From the NCBI GenBank assembly GCA_965229605.1, contig OZ245892.1:2418001-2482000 (forward strand): DNA of 64,000 nt, given 5' to 3'. Position numbers and translations under genes: made by a program. Below the pieces are notes generated by a model. That model did not search any database, was not told where the DNA came from, and saw only the letters and a list, made by a program, of their open reading frames with translations. How positions within the stretch are numbered: the first letter of the stretch is position 1; the number at the start of each line of letters is the position of its first letter. Below, piece after piece: positions 1 to 8,796 of the stretch. This DNA comes from G965229605 sp965229605 (lineage in GTDB: Bacteria > Pseudomonadota > Alphaproteobacteria > CBDDJK01).

Positions 1-342
1 AACTATCAACGCCATAAACAGGCCAGGCTCGATATCGATGTCGGGATTGCCTATAGCGACGATATCAATAAGGGCTTAAAAACCCTGCTCGATCTGGCTG
101 AAAAAGAAGAAAAAATCCTCGCTTCCCCCGAACCGCAGGCCCTGGTCGTCTCCCTCGGCGATTTTGCCGTCACCTTGCGCCTGCGCTGCTGGGTGCCAAC
201 CGATGCCTATTGGGTCATGCGCTTTGACCTCAACCATAAAGTCAAGGAAGCGATTGATGCCGCCGGGCTGACCATCCCCTTCCCGCAAAGCGAAGTTTTA
301 TTGCGGCATGAAAACCCGCAAAATACAGATAAACAAGCCTAG
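1..342 (+). CDS. MscS-family mechanosensitive channel, C-terminal fragment
   Basis: The frame is open from the first base to a TAG stop at 340-342, so the gene starts outside the window. The 113 visible residues have the alpha/beta cytoplasmic C-terminal domain of MscS-type small-conductance channels: a stretch resembling DVGIAYSDDINKGLKTLL, then a beta-rich segment and an ending of the type AGLTIPFPQ, which is highly characteristic of the family. The membrane part is not visible, so the subfamily cannot be assigned. MscS channels in the inner membrane release solutes on hypo-osmotic shock. The stop codon overlaps by 4 nt with the convergent TPR gene. Confidence 0.85.
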   Translation, partial: NYQRHKQARLDIDVGIAYSDDINKGLKTLLDLAEKEEKILASPEPQALVVSLGDFAVTLRLRCWVPTDAYWVMRFDLNHKVKEAIDAAGLTIPFPQSEVLLRHENPQNTDKQA

Positions 343-1988
343 CAGCGTATAAGCTGCTTTAGGTCGCTTAAAGCTGCCTCCCAACCGCCAGCAACCGTGC
401 AGGAGAGAACCTTCATGCCCGGATACCAGGGGCTGGAATCTGCGCCATGCGGCCACCGCCAGTCCACCAAAGGATTGATCAGCGCAACCACCGGGCAGGC
501 CTGCTGATTTCCAGCCAGATGGACAAAAGCCGTATCGACACTAACCGCAAGCTCCAGCTTGTCCAGAAGTGCGGAAACGTCAAGGAAGTCGCTGATTTCA
601 TTGCTTAAATCGACAATGGCCGGATGGCTTTCGGCGTAGATTTTATCTGCTTCAGGGATGTCTTTTTGCAAGACCATCAGGGTTGGGCCTGAAAAACTGC
701 CTTTTCTGGCCGCATCGGGCAACAGGACCTCTGCCAGTTTTTCAAGCGGGATCGAGCGACTGGCTCCGGTTTTCGCTGCCGGATTGCAGGAAGAAACCAC
801 CCCGATCAAAGGCCGGGGCAAGCCTGATAACCGCTGCTGCCATTTATCTTGCAAAGAATCAGGGACCGGCACCGGGCAAGGCGGCGGGATTGTCTCTTTA
901 TCTGTTCCGCATAGATAGGGGAGCGAAGCGATAGGGGCCATCAAAAACGGCGGCTGTTCTTGATCAGAAGCTGGACGGGCAGGCAGGAACCAGCGATTTT
1001 CCCCGCTATAGGTACCAGCGGCCAGTTCTTTCAAAATGGATGCAGAGGGGCCTTTAAACTGCTGATTGATGCCGGGATAAAGGTCTATATAGCGGTCCAA
1101 GGCCTCCCAGCCCTCGTCGCGGTAATAGCCGATTGTCACGCCGTGTGCCTGCAAATATGGCAGATAGCGCAAAAACTGGATATGATCGCCATAGCCTTGC
1201 TCTCCATAGGCAACGAGTTTGGTGCCTGTAAGGGTGGAAACAGGCTGCAAATCGGCAGGGGTTGCCTTTTTCAGATGCGGGCAAAGCAGTGACAGCCGCG
1301 CCCCGATCAGGTCTTCATCACGATCTCCGCCAAAACGATGTTCATAATCGGCAAATCCTCCGGCCCAGTCCATCAGTTTCAAACGCATGACCGAACGATT
1401 GAACAAACAGCGTTTTTCGCCGGGTTCAAGCGCAAGAGCCCGGTCAAAGGCCTGAATTGCTGGTTGCGGCGCGCCTGTCTTGATCAGGCTGGTGCCGTAA
1501 TTATACCAATAACGCCAGCTATCCGGCTTAAGGGCCAGGGCCTGTTGGTAATAATCCTGACCAAGCGCATGATCGCCAGTCTTGTCCGCCGCCACCGCAC
1601 AATTATACAAATGCACGGCCTGTTCTTCTGGCTGGCTGTTGAGGGTCCGGGCTAAAATCTGCTGGTAGCTGGTCAAGGCTTCCGCGACATGGCCCGCCGT
1701 GCTCATGACCTCGGCATAGCCAGTCAGCACCACCAGGTCTTCAGGGGCTTGCTGGCGGGCTTCCCTGATAAGCGCAACCGCTCTGTCATGCTGAAAGACT
1801 TTTGAAAAACAGACGCTTGCATGAGACTTCAAACGTGGCTTTTCAGGCGAAACTTTAATCGCTTCAAGAAACTGCGCCGCCGCTTCCTGCCATTTTTCAG
1901 CCTGCGCCAACGCCACCGCCGCATATTCAAATTGAGACGGCCCATTTGACGGCCTCTCATTTTTTCCCACTTCACTCTTATTTTTCAA
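339..1988 (-). CDS. TPR protein with glycosyltransferase-9/41-like C-terminal domain
   Basis: 549 residues. The N-terminal half (about 20-215) is built of tetratricopeptide repeats with typical pairs such as YYQQALALKPDSWRYWYNYG and AFDRALALEPGEKRCLFNRS. The C-terminal half has the fold signature of TPR-linked heptosyl/O-GlcNAc-transferase-like proteins: a GEQGYGDHIQFLRYLPYL motif near residue 265 and SVDTAFVHLAGN followed by DWRWPHG..SPWYPG near the end. This copy keeps the His in the SVDTA..HLAG motif. A TTG at 1986-1988 opens the frame and no early ATG exists, so the start is uncertain. It is the last gene of the leftward NUDIX-cca-TPR operon, 28 nt after the fused paralogue, and is more divergent from the other copies. 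The substrate is unknown; a role in glycosylating surface structures or flagellin is inference only. Confidence 0.75.
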   Translation of the reverse strand: MKNKSEVGKNERPSNGPSQFEYAAVALAQAEKWQEAAAQFLEAIKVSPEKPRLKSHASVCFSKVFQHDRAVALIREARQQAPEDLVVLTGYAEVMSTAGHVAEALTSYQQILARTLNSQPEEQAVHLYNCAVAADKTGDHALGQDYYQQALALKPDSWRYWYNYGTSLIKTGAPQPAIQAFDRALALEPGEKRCLFNRSVMRLKLMDWAGGFADYEHRFGGDRDEDLIGARLSLLCPHLKKATPADLQPVSTLTGTKLVAYGEQGYGDHIQFLRYLPYLQAHGVTIGYYRDEGWEALDRYIDLYPGINQQFKGPSASILKELAAGTYSGENRWFLPARPASDQEQPPFLMAPIASLPYLCGTDKETIPPPCPVPVPDSLQDKWQQRLSGLPRPLIGVVSSCNPAAKTGASRSIPLEKLAEVLLPDAARKGSFSGPTLMVLQKDIPEADKIYAESHPAIVDLSNEISDFLDVSALLDKLELAVSVDTAFVHLAGNQQACPVVALINPLVDWRWPHGADSSPWYPGMKVLSCTVAGGWEAALSDLKQLIRC

Positions 1989-2016
1989 AATTTTATTCGC
2001 ACCAAGAGTTCAAAAT

Positions 2017-5000
2017 TTAAAAGGTCTCCAGCCATTCATCAATCCATTCATCAAGAGCCTGCCCGACCCGCTCAACCACACCGCTCCAGTCGTCGGTTTC
2101 TGCCGGGCTCTGACGGAACAAGCGCACGTTCGGATACCAGGGCGAGGTTCCCCCCTTAAACAGCCACCGCCAGTCAGCCTGATAGCCAAGCACGCCCCAG
2201 ACTTGACCCTTCGGCCAGATACCCGGGTGGCTGGCCAGCGTGCCGCCCAGATTCAGCACTGATGAATCGCTGAGAATCATCAAGTCAGATTCGGTCATCA
2301 AGGCCAGGGTTTCGTCATAATCGGTCAGTAATTCACCCGGCATATACAGATTTTTGACCCCGTCTGCTGCCGCCCGGTCATCTTCCGGTATATCCGGTTT
2401 CAGCAGAATAAAATCGGCTTTCCGCTCAAAAAGCGGCAAGAAAGTCTTTAATCGCGGGCAGCGAAAGTGGGAAACCGTCGTATTCTCCAAATTGCCGGAA
2501 GCATTGACCAGAATGCGGGGTCGCCTTTTTCCTGAAGAGGATTTTTTACGACTGGGGGAGGGTTTTTTAACCGGGAAAGCGTCATCCAGTCGCTCCCGCC
2601 AGCGTTTCTTCTCTTCCGGCAAGGGCGGCAGGATTACCGGCTTTGCAATATCCTTTTTTTGCTTTACATCAAAATAATAGGGCAAAGAACCAACCGGAAT
2701 CATCAACCAGTCTTTATCTAGGGTGTCTGGATTATATTCGGCCGCAACCACGCCTGGCCAGCGGCGAAAGAAAGGAATAAGCCCGCGCATGTCAGAATAG
2801 AACCCCAGATAGATTCCGGCCCCGGCTGCAGCAAATCGCGGGATATATCTGGAAAACATTATAAAATCACCCGCGCCTTGCTCGGAACAAATAAAAATGA
2901 TTTTGCCTTTCAGGCTATTCAGCGGATGGGTTTCACGCGAAAGCCGTTCAACCCCGGCTTTTTCGGCCTGAAGCATAACCTGGTTGCTTGTCGTTTCGGA
3001 AAAATGTGGCAGGTGCCAGCGTTTTTCATAGGCTTGAAAGCCTTCTTCAAACTGTCCTTGTCCAAGCAGGACAAGTCCAAGGTTAAGCCAGCTGTCGTGA
3101 TTATTCGGGTTTAAAGACAGCGACTTGCGAAAGGCGGTTTCTGCCAGCTGGTAATAGGCACTGTGATAGGCGGCAAGCGCAACCCGCACTTGGTTCCGGC
3201 CCATTTCTGGCGGAAGTTCAGCCGACAGTTCAACCGCCCGCAGGCCGTCCAGCAAACTGTTCTTGGTATCATATAGCTTGTAATTTGCGAAGGACCGGTT
3301 GCCCCAGGCCATTGACCAATAGGGATAGCGTCTGATCAGGTCGCCGAACATCTGTTCAGCCTGCGCGAATTCCTCCTTAATGAAAAATACAATCGCTCTG
3401 GCCAGTAAGAGATATGGGTCTTCCGGCGATTTTTCTAGTCCTTCGTCAATCAGAGCCAAGGCGGTGTCTGCGCCCTCGGCATTTAGCAAGTTGTTGACTC
3501 GTTCAACCAGAGAATGATCGCTATTTTTCTTTTCTTCCAATCGGTTATAAGGCCGATGCTCACCGGTTTGACCTTCACCCCCCCCCGGCCATTGCTCCAG
3601 CCATTCGTCCAGAGCCTGCCCGACCCGCTCAACCACACCGCTCCAGTCGTTGATCTCTGCCGGGCTTTGGCGGAACAGGCGCACGTCCGGATACCAGGGC
3701 GATGTCTCCCCCATAAATAGCCATCGCCAGTCAGGCTGATAACCAAGTACCCCCCAGACTTGGCCCTTCGGCCAAATATCCCGGTGACTGGCCAGCGTAC
3801 CGCCCAGATTCAACACCGATGAATCGCTGAGAATCATCAAATCAGACTCCGTCATCAGGGCCAAGGTTTCATTATAATCGCTCAGCAATTCACCCGGCAT
3901 ATACAGATTTTTCACACCGTCTGCCGCCACCCGATCATCTTCTGGTATATCCGGTTTCACCAGGACAAAATCGGCCTCCCGCTCAAAAAGTGGCAAGAAA
4001 GCCTTTAATCGTGGACAGCGAAAGTGAGAAACCTTACTCTCCAGGTTGCCAGAAGCATTGACCAAAATGCGTGGCCGCCGGTTCCCTGAAGCGGCTTTTT
4101 TACGACTGGGGGAGGGTTTTTTAACCGGGAAGGCGTTATCCAGCCGCTCCCGCCAGCGTTTCTTCTCTTCCGGCAAAGGCGGCAGGATTACCGGCTTTGC
4201 AATATCCTTTTTTCGCTTTACATCAAAATAATAGGGCAAAGAACCAACCGGAATCATCAAATAGTCTTTATCGAATATATGCGGGCTATATTCGGCACTA
4301 ATCACGCCCGGCCAGCGGCGATAGAAAGGAATAAGTTCGCGCGGGCTAGAATAGAACCCCAGGCGGACCTTGGCTCCGGCCTTAACAAACTGCGGGATAT
4401 ATCTGGAAAACATTATAAAATCACCCGCACCTTGTTCGGAGCAAATAAAAATGGTTTTGCCTTTCAGGCTATTCAGCGGTTGGGTTTCACGCGCAAGCCG
4501 CTCAACCCCGGCTTTTTCGGCCTGCAACAGGGCCTGGCCGCTCGGGCTCTTGGAAAATTTTGTCAGATGCCAACGTTTTTCATAGGCCGCAACCCCTTCT
4601 TCAAACTGTCCCTCCCCAAGCAGAACCAGAGACAAGTTAAACCAGCTGTCGTGATTATTCGGATTTAAAGACAGCGATTTGCGAAAGGCGGTTTCTGCCA
4701 GCTGATAATAGGCATTGCCATAGGCAGCAAGTCCAAGATGCACGTGACGCTGATCTATCTCTGGCGACAGTTCAACCGCCCGCAGACCGTCCAGCAAACT
4801 GTTTTTGGTATCAAACAGATTGTAATTGGCCAAAGACCGATTGCTCCAGGTGGCGGACCAATAGGGATGGCGTCTGATCAAGGCGCTGAACATCTGTTCA
4901 GCCTGCGCGAATTCCTCCTTAATGAAAAAGACAATCGCTCTGCAGAGTAAAAGCTTGGGATTTTCTGGCAATTTTTCCAGCCCCTCGTCAATCAGGACCA

Positions 5001-5070
5001 AGGCCGTATCTGCGCCCTCGGCATTAAGCAGGGCAGGGATCCGTTTCAAGGGAGATTCTTTATTTTCCAT
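2017..5070 (-). CDS. Tandem in-frame fusion of two TPR/glycosyltransferase-like paralogues
   Basis: About 1,017 residues made of two near-identical halves of about 510 residues. Each half has N-terminal TPRs (repeated NLFDTKNSLLDGLRAVEL, AFRKSLSLNPNNHDSW), a SEQGAGDFIMFSRYIP motif, a basic Lys/Arg/Ser-rich linker (KKPSPSRKK) and a C-terminal SDSSVLNLGGTLASH ... DWRWLF..SPWYP block. The His expected in the D-T/S-x-x-x-H-L-A-G motif of the active family is Asn here, so catalysis is doubtful. The halves join through WPGGGEGQTG, encoded by nine consecutive G on the coding strand (3578-3586). A change of one G in either direction would end translation near the junction. A GTG at 5077-5079 also opens the frame; I prefer the ATG at 5068-5070 because an AAGGG element precedes it. 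Ten nt separate the frame from the upstream single copy. The unit is longer than any single family member because of the fusion. Confidence 0.75.
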   Translation of the reverse strand: MENKESPLKRIPALLNAEGADTALVLIDEGLEKLPENPKLLLCRAIVFFIKEEFAQAEQMFSALIRRHPYWSATWSNRSLANYNLFDTKNSLLDGLRAVELSPEIDQRHVHLGLAAYGNAYYQLAETAFRKSLSLNPNNHDSWFNLSLVLLGEGQFEEGVAAYEKRWHLTKFSKSPSGQALLQAEKAGVERLARETQPLNSLKGKTIFICSEQGAGDFIMFSRYIPQFVKAGAKVRLGFYSSPRELIPFYRRWPGVISAEYSPHIFDKDYLMIPVGSLPYYFDVKRKKDIAKPVILPPLPEEKKRWRERLDNAFPVKKPSPSRKKAASGNRRPRILVNASGNLESKVSHFRCPRLKAFLPLFEREADFVLVKPDIPEDDRVAADGVKNLYMPGELLSDYNETLALMTESDLMILSDSSVLNLGGTLASHRDIWPKGQVWGVLGYQPDWRWLFMGETSPWYPDVRLFRQSPAEINDWSGVVERVGQALDEWLEQWPGGGEGQTGEHRPYNRLEEKKNSDHSLVERVNNLLNAEGADTALALIDEGLEKSPEDPYLLLARAIVFFIKEEFAQAEQMFGDLIRRYPYWSMAWGNRSFANYKLYDTKNSLLDGLRAVELSAELPPEMGRNQVRVALAAYHSAYYQLAETAFRKSLSLNPNNHDSWLNLGLVLLGQGQFEEGFQAYEKRWHLPHFSETTSNQVMLQAEKAGVERLSRETHPLNSLKGKIIFICSEQGAGDFIMFSRYIPRFAAAGAGIYLGFYSDMRGLIPFFRRWPGVVAAEYNPDTLDKDWLMIPVGSLPYYFDVKQKKDIAKPVILPPLPEEKKRWRERLDDAFPVKKPSPSRKKSSSGKRRPRILVNASGNLENTTVSHFRCPRLKTFLPLFERKADFILLKPDIPEDDRAAADGVKNLYMPGELLTDYDETLALMTESDLMILSDSSVLNLGGTLASHPGIWPKGQVWGVLGYQADWRWLFKGGTSPWYPNVRLFRQSPAETDDWSGVVERVGQALDEWIDEWLETF
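3578..3586 (-). repeat. G9 homopolymer at the fusion junction
   Basis: Nine C on the + strand (nine G in the coding direction) lie exactly where the first half of the fused TPR protein joins the second. Reading with ten G gives an immediate TGA after PGGG. Reading with eight G gives a stop about 35 codons later. Downstream, a TTG in the existing frame (in front of EEKKNSDHSL) aligns with the start region of the other paralogues and could begin an independent second protein. Confidence 0.85.
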
Positions 5071-5088
5071 CACTTTCACCCTTGTTTT

Positions 5089-6651
5089 TCAAAGTTTTAT
5101 CCACGTTCCGTCCGTCATTTTATCAGGATGAGGCGGATGATGCCCCGCTTGGCTTTCAAAGGTCCCATCAAAGGCCCTCAGCCATTCGTCCAGGGCTTGC
5201 CCGACCCGCTCAACCACGCCGCTCCAGTCGTCGGTTTCTGCCGGGCTTTGGCGGAACAGGCGCACCTCCGGATACCAGGGCGAGGTCTCCCCTTTAAACA
5301 GCCACCGCCAGTCCGACTGATGCGCGATTACCCCCCAGACCTCACCCTTCGGCCAGATATCGCGGTTGCTGGCTAGCGTGCCGCCCAGATTGAGCACCGA
5401 TGAATCGCTGAGAATCATCAAGTCAGACTCTGCCATCAGGGCCAGGGTCTCGTTATAATCGCTCAGCAATTCACCCGGCATATAGAGATTTTTGATTCCT
5501 TCGGCGGCGGCCCGGTCGGTTTCCGGCACATCGGGCTTTAACAGGACAAAATCAGCCTCCCGCTTAAAAAGCGGCAGAAAAGCCTTTAATTGCGGGCTGC
5601 GAAAGCGGGTGACCGGATTATCCAGATTGCCGGAGGCATTGACCAGAATCCGGGGGCGCCTTTTGCCTGAAGCGGCTTTTTTACCAGAAGCAGGCTTTTG
5701 AGGGGGGAAAACATCATCCAACCGCTCCCGCCAGCGTTTCTTCTCTTCCGGCAATGGTGGCAGGAGGGTGGGCTTCGGAATATCCTCTTTATGTTTTAAA
5801 TCAAAATAATAGGGCAGAGAGCCAATTGAAATCATCAACCAGCTTTTATAAAGTGTGGTCGGGTTATATTCGGCGGCAATTACACCGGGCCAGCGTCGAA
5901 AGAAAGGAATAAGTCCGCGCAGGCCGAAATAGAACCCCAGATAGACCTCGGCCCCGGCTTCAACAAGTTGCGGGATATATCTGGAAAATAGAATAAAATC
6001 ACCCATGCCTTGTTCGGAATAGATAAAAATGGTTTTACCCTTGAGGCTATCCAGCGGATGGGTTTCACGCGAAAGCCGCTCCACCCCGGCTTTTTCGGCC
6101 TGTAACAGAGTCTGGCTGCTCGGGCTTTTGGAGAACATTGGCAGGTTCCAGCGTTTTTCATAGGCCGCAATCCCTTCTTCAAACTGCCCCTGCCCAAGCA
6201 GGACCAGAGCCAGGTTAAACTGGCTGCTGGGGTTATTCGGATTTAACGACAGCGACTTGCGAAAGGCGGTTTCTGCCAGCCGGTAATAGGCACTGCGATA
6301 GGCTGCAAGCCCGAGCCGCGACTGGTTCTGATCCATCTCTGGCGACAGTTCAACCGCCCGCAGACAGTCCAGCACGCTCTTGCGGGTATCAAACAGATTA
6401 TAATTGGCAAAAGACCGGTTGCTCCAGGCGGTGGACCAATAGGGATAGCGTCTGATCAGGTCGCTGAACATCTGTTCAGCCTGGGCAAATTCTTGCCTGA
6501 GTCCAAAGGCGATGGCTCTGGCCAGCAAAAGCTGACGGTCCTCTGGCGATTTTTCCAGCCCTTCGTCTATCAGCGGCAGGGCGGTCTCGACATCCTCGGC
6601 ATTCAGCAGATCAGTGACCCGGCCAATCAGAGGCGGTTCTTTACTTTCCAT
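5089..6651 (-). CDS. TPR/glycosyltransferase-like paralogue (single copy)
   Basis: About 520 residues, same architecture as each half of the downstream fused gene: TPRs in the first 170 residues, SEQGMGDFILFSRYIP near 225, a shorter basic linker (PASGKKAASGKRRPR) and the SDSSVLNLGGTLASN / DWRWLF..SPWYPE C-terminal block with the family His replaced by Asn. It ends in a unique tail after WLRAFDG. I chose the ATG at 6649-6651, preceded by AAAGGG, which overlaps the end of cca by 11 nt; a GTG nine nt upstream is also possible. The overlap and the 10-18 nt spacing to the next copy indicate co-transcription and translational coupling with cca. With the fused gene it forms three tandem repeats of about 1.55 kb. 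Confidence 0.75.
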   Translation of the reverse strand: MESKEPPLIGRVTDLLNAEDVETALPLIDEGLEKSPEDRQLLLARAIAFGLRQEFAQAEQMFSDLIRRYPYWSTAWSNRSFANYNLFDTRKSVLDCLRAVELSPEMDQNQSRLGLAAYRSAYYRLAETAFRKSLSLNPNNPSSQFNLALVLLGQGQFEEGIAAYEKRWNLPMFSKSPSSQTLLQAEKAGVERLSRETHPLDSLKGKTIFIYSEQGMGDFILFSRYIPQLVEAGAEVYLGFYFGLRGLIPFFRRWPGVIAAEYNPTTLYKSWLMISIGSLPYYFDLKHKEDIPKPTLLPPLPEEKKRWRERLDDVFPPQKPASGKKAASGKRRPRILVNASGNLDNPVTRFRSPQLKAFLPLFKREADFVLLKPDVPETDRAAAEGIKNLYMPGELLSDYNETLALMAESDLMILSDSSVLNLGGTLASNRDIWPKGEVWGVIAHQSDWRWLFKGETSPWYPEVRLFRQSPAETDDWSGVVERVGQALDEWLRAFDGTFESQAGHHPPHPDKMTDGTWIKL

Positions 6652-8041
6652 CGCTTTCACCCTTTATCAGACCTGTTTTATGTGAAATTTTTACAAGCTC
6701 AGCCAGTTTTTTGCGGCATTCTGCCTGATTGGTCTGGCAATCCCCAGCTTGGTCATGAAGACTCAACCACCAGTCAATCAGGCCAGACAGCAGCCGCTGG
6801 CGAGATGAATCGGGCGGAATACCCAGCAGGTCAAAATCCTCTGTCTCTATTTTCAACGGACGGCAGGTCCAGCTGCCCAAAATCGCATCATAAGGGCTTA
6901 AAGCAGGTTTTATACCTGGAAAACAAGCCTCTAACCAGAAGAAATAAGCCCGCACCAGCTCTTTTCCCTGAAAATAGATCACCCGTTTGACAGCTAAATC
7001 CGGCCATTTTATCCCATCAGTCGCTTTAAAATCACCGGGCGGAAGCTGATCCATGCACTTTCGTAGATCACTTAAAAATCTCTTGTCCTTGCGCGATAAA
7101 AAGAGCCGCGTTGCTATAGTCCCCCAAAGCTGCGGCGACTCGGCTAAAAGCACCGCCAGCCGCAATGCAACGGGTGAAATATCCTCTTTCTCAACCATAT
7201 GCGCCAACGCCGACAGATTGAGCGGCGGAAAACCCTCTAATAATCCAGCAGACTCAAGCCAGAAAAAGGCCTGATCCGGGCGCGGGCCACTCAGAATCCG
7301 TGACAACTCCTCTCCAACCCGCTCGGCCGAAAGTCCTGCAATTCCCGCTTTCAAAGCCTGGCAAGCCTGATCGCCCGCTGCATCCGGCTCCACCCCGCCA
7401 TAGCGCGCACTAAAGCGATAAAAACGATAGATGCGCAAATAATCCTCTTTAATCCGTTGCTTTTCCTCCCCGATAAAGCGCACCCGCCGGGCCACTAAAT
7501 CCTTGCGCCCGCCAAACGGGTCATAGATTGTTCCCGCTTCATCCAGATAGATGGCATTGATGGTGAAATCACGCCGCGCCGCATCTACGCGCCAAGGATC
7601 AGATTGATCCCCTTTGCTTTCAGTCGAATCAAGGAAAGACACCCGGGCTCGCCGACCATAGGTCTCAACATCTTGTCGTAGAACAGTCAGGTCATATACT
7701 GCATATTGTGTGACTAGCTTGATCGTGCCATGCTCCAGATCATGCGGCAGGACTTTCCATTCAGAAGATTCTGGCCATTCAGAAGATTCTGGCGCAGCAC
7801 GAAACAAGGCCAGCATCCGCTCCGGCGATAGAGTGCTTGCTATATCAATATCAGGATTTCCCGCCAAAACCGGCCTGTTTTGCGGGTCTGCAAGCTCTCT
7901 TGAAACAAGATCGCGCACAATCCCGCCAACCAGCCGGGCCTGGCCGCCCGCAGCCTTTATCAGGGCCAGAATTTGCGCCACTTCCTGCGCCCGCCCTGCT
8001 CCCAGAGCCTCTATCAAGTCTATTTTTTCAGGAAAATTCAT
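6641..8041 (-). CDS. cca: CCA tRNA nucleotidyltransferase / poly(A) polymerase family protein
   Basis: 466 residues of the class II polymerase-beta superfamily. The N-terminal head has VGGIVRDLV near residue 38, the metal-binding DxD in NPDIDIAST near 85, and the RRDFTINAIYLDEAGTIYDPFGG segment near 165, all hallmarks of tRNA CCA-adding enzymes and poly(A) polymerases. The RNA/SrmB-binding helical region follows (RIYRFYRFSARYG). These enzymes add or repair the 3' CCA of tRNAs in the cytoplasm. In alphaproteobacteria a NUDIX hydrolase gene commonly precedes this gene, as here with a 9-nt gap. The ATG at 8039-8041 follows a purine-rich GAGCGTGGGCG. Confidence 0.9.
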   Translation of the reverse strand: MNFPEKIDLIEALGAGRAQEVAQILALIKAAGGQARLVGGIVRDLVSRELADPQNRPVLAGNPDIDIASTLSPERMLALFRAAPESSEWPESSEWKVLPHDLEHGTIKLVTQYAVYDLTVLRQDVETYGRRARVSFLDSTESKGDQSDPWRVDAARRDFTINAIYLDEAGTIYDPFGGRKDLVARRVRFIGEEKQRIKEDYLRIYRFYRFSARYGGVEPDAAGDQACQALKAGIAGLSAERVGEELSRILSGPRPDQAFFWLESAGLLEGFPPLNLSALAHMVEKEDISPVALRLAVLLAESPQLWGTIATRLFLSRKDKRFLSDLRKCMDQLPPGDFKATDGIKWPDLAVKRVIYFQGKELVRAYFFWLEACFPGIKPALSPYDAILGSWTCRPLKIETEDFDLLGIPPDSSRQRLLSGLIDWWLSLHDQAGDCQTNQAECRKKLAELVKISHKTGLIKGESDGK

Positions 8042-8050
8042 CGCCCACGC

Positions 8051-8662
8051 TCAGTTTTCCAGCTGGTGATAGTCACTGACCAGCCGATGAAGCATCCCGG
8101 CGGTGGCTCCCCATATAAAGTGATCAGGCCAGTCCAACGTCCAGAAGTGCCGTTGCTTTCCCTCAATCACCATCTCTTGCCGGTGATAATTTGCAAGGTC
8201 AAAGGCATGATCTACCGGAATCGTGAAGATGGAAGCAACTTCTGAAGGATCAGGGCGAAAATGGTGAGGCGGCAGCAATTCCCCGATAAAAGGCGTCACC
8301 AGAAAGCCGGTCCCGGTCCGATAGAGCGGCAATTCTCCCCATATCTGTACATGGTCAGCAGGATGGCCGATTTCCTCTTCAAGCTCACGCAAAGCCGCAC
8401 CAGAGGGTTCTTCAGAAGGCTCCAGCCGCCCGCCTGGAAAACTCACCTGCCCGGCATGATGGCGCAGATGCGATGCCCGCACGGTCAACAGCAAAAACGC
8501 GCCAGACGAATCCTGAATGATCGGAATAAAAACAGCGGCTGACTGCAATTCCACGCCCCCTGTCACCGGATCAGTCACCGGATCACCCGCCAAGCGGCTA
8601 AAACCAGCCTGTTTCGCATAAAGGGCCTGTTGCAACCGCTCAAGCTGCGGCATTTTTACCAT
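8051..8662 (-). CDS. NUDIX hydrolase, CoA pyrophosphatase type
   Basis: About 203 residues with a complete Nudix box: GRLEPSE followed by seven residues and RELEEEIGH (pattern GX5EX7REUXEEXGU), preceded by VSFPGG. The region before the box (LLTVRASHLRHHAGQVSFPGG) matches the CoA-pyrophosphatase (NudL/YeaB) subgroup, which cleaves coenzyme A and its esters to phosphopantetheine and 3',5'-ADP. A GTG at 8663-8665 is directly followed by the ATG at 8660-8662; either could be used. First gene of the leftward operon with cca and the TPR genes; the 134-nt gap to divergent ubiB must hold both promoters. Confidence 0.85.
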   Translation of the reverse strand: MVKMPQLERLQQALYAKQAGFSRLAGDPVTDPVTGGVELQSAAVFIPIIQDSSGAFLLLTVRASHLRHHAGQVSFPGGRLEPSEEPSGAALRELEEEIGHPADHVQIWGELPLYRTGTGFLVTPFIGELLPPHHFRPDPSEVASIFTIPVDHAFDLANYHRQEMVIEGKQRHFWTLDWPDHFIWGATAGMLHRLVSDYHQLEN

Positions 8663-8796
8663 CACAATGATATCCCGTCATTCCCGCCGATCAAGGTTGA
8701 AAGCTTCTTGCCAAACAGGGGCTTCTGTCAAAAACATGAAAACACGCTTGACCCATACAGGCTTTCGCGACAAAAGCGATGTGTCAAGGAGAAAAA

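Noticed and set aside
3483..3746. Alternative 87-codon frame across the G9 tract
   Set aside because: It only reflects the other frame of the paralogue; it is the product that would result from slippage and not an independent gene.
5094..5104. TTATCCACG resembling a DnaA box
   Set aside because: It is a single near-match in the gap before a TPR gene, with no cluster or AT-rich unwinding element.
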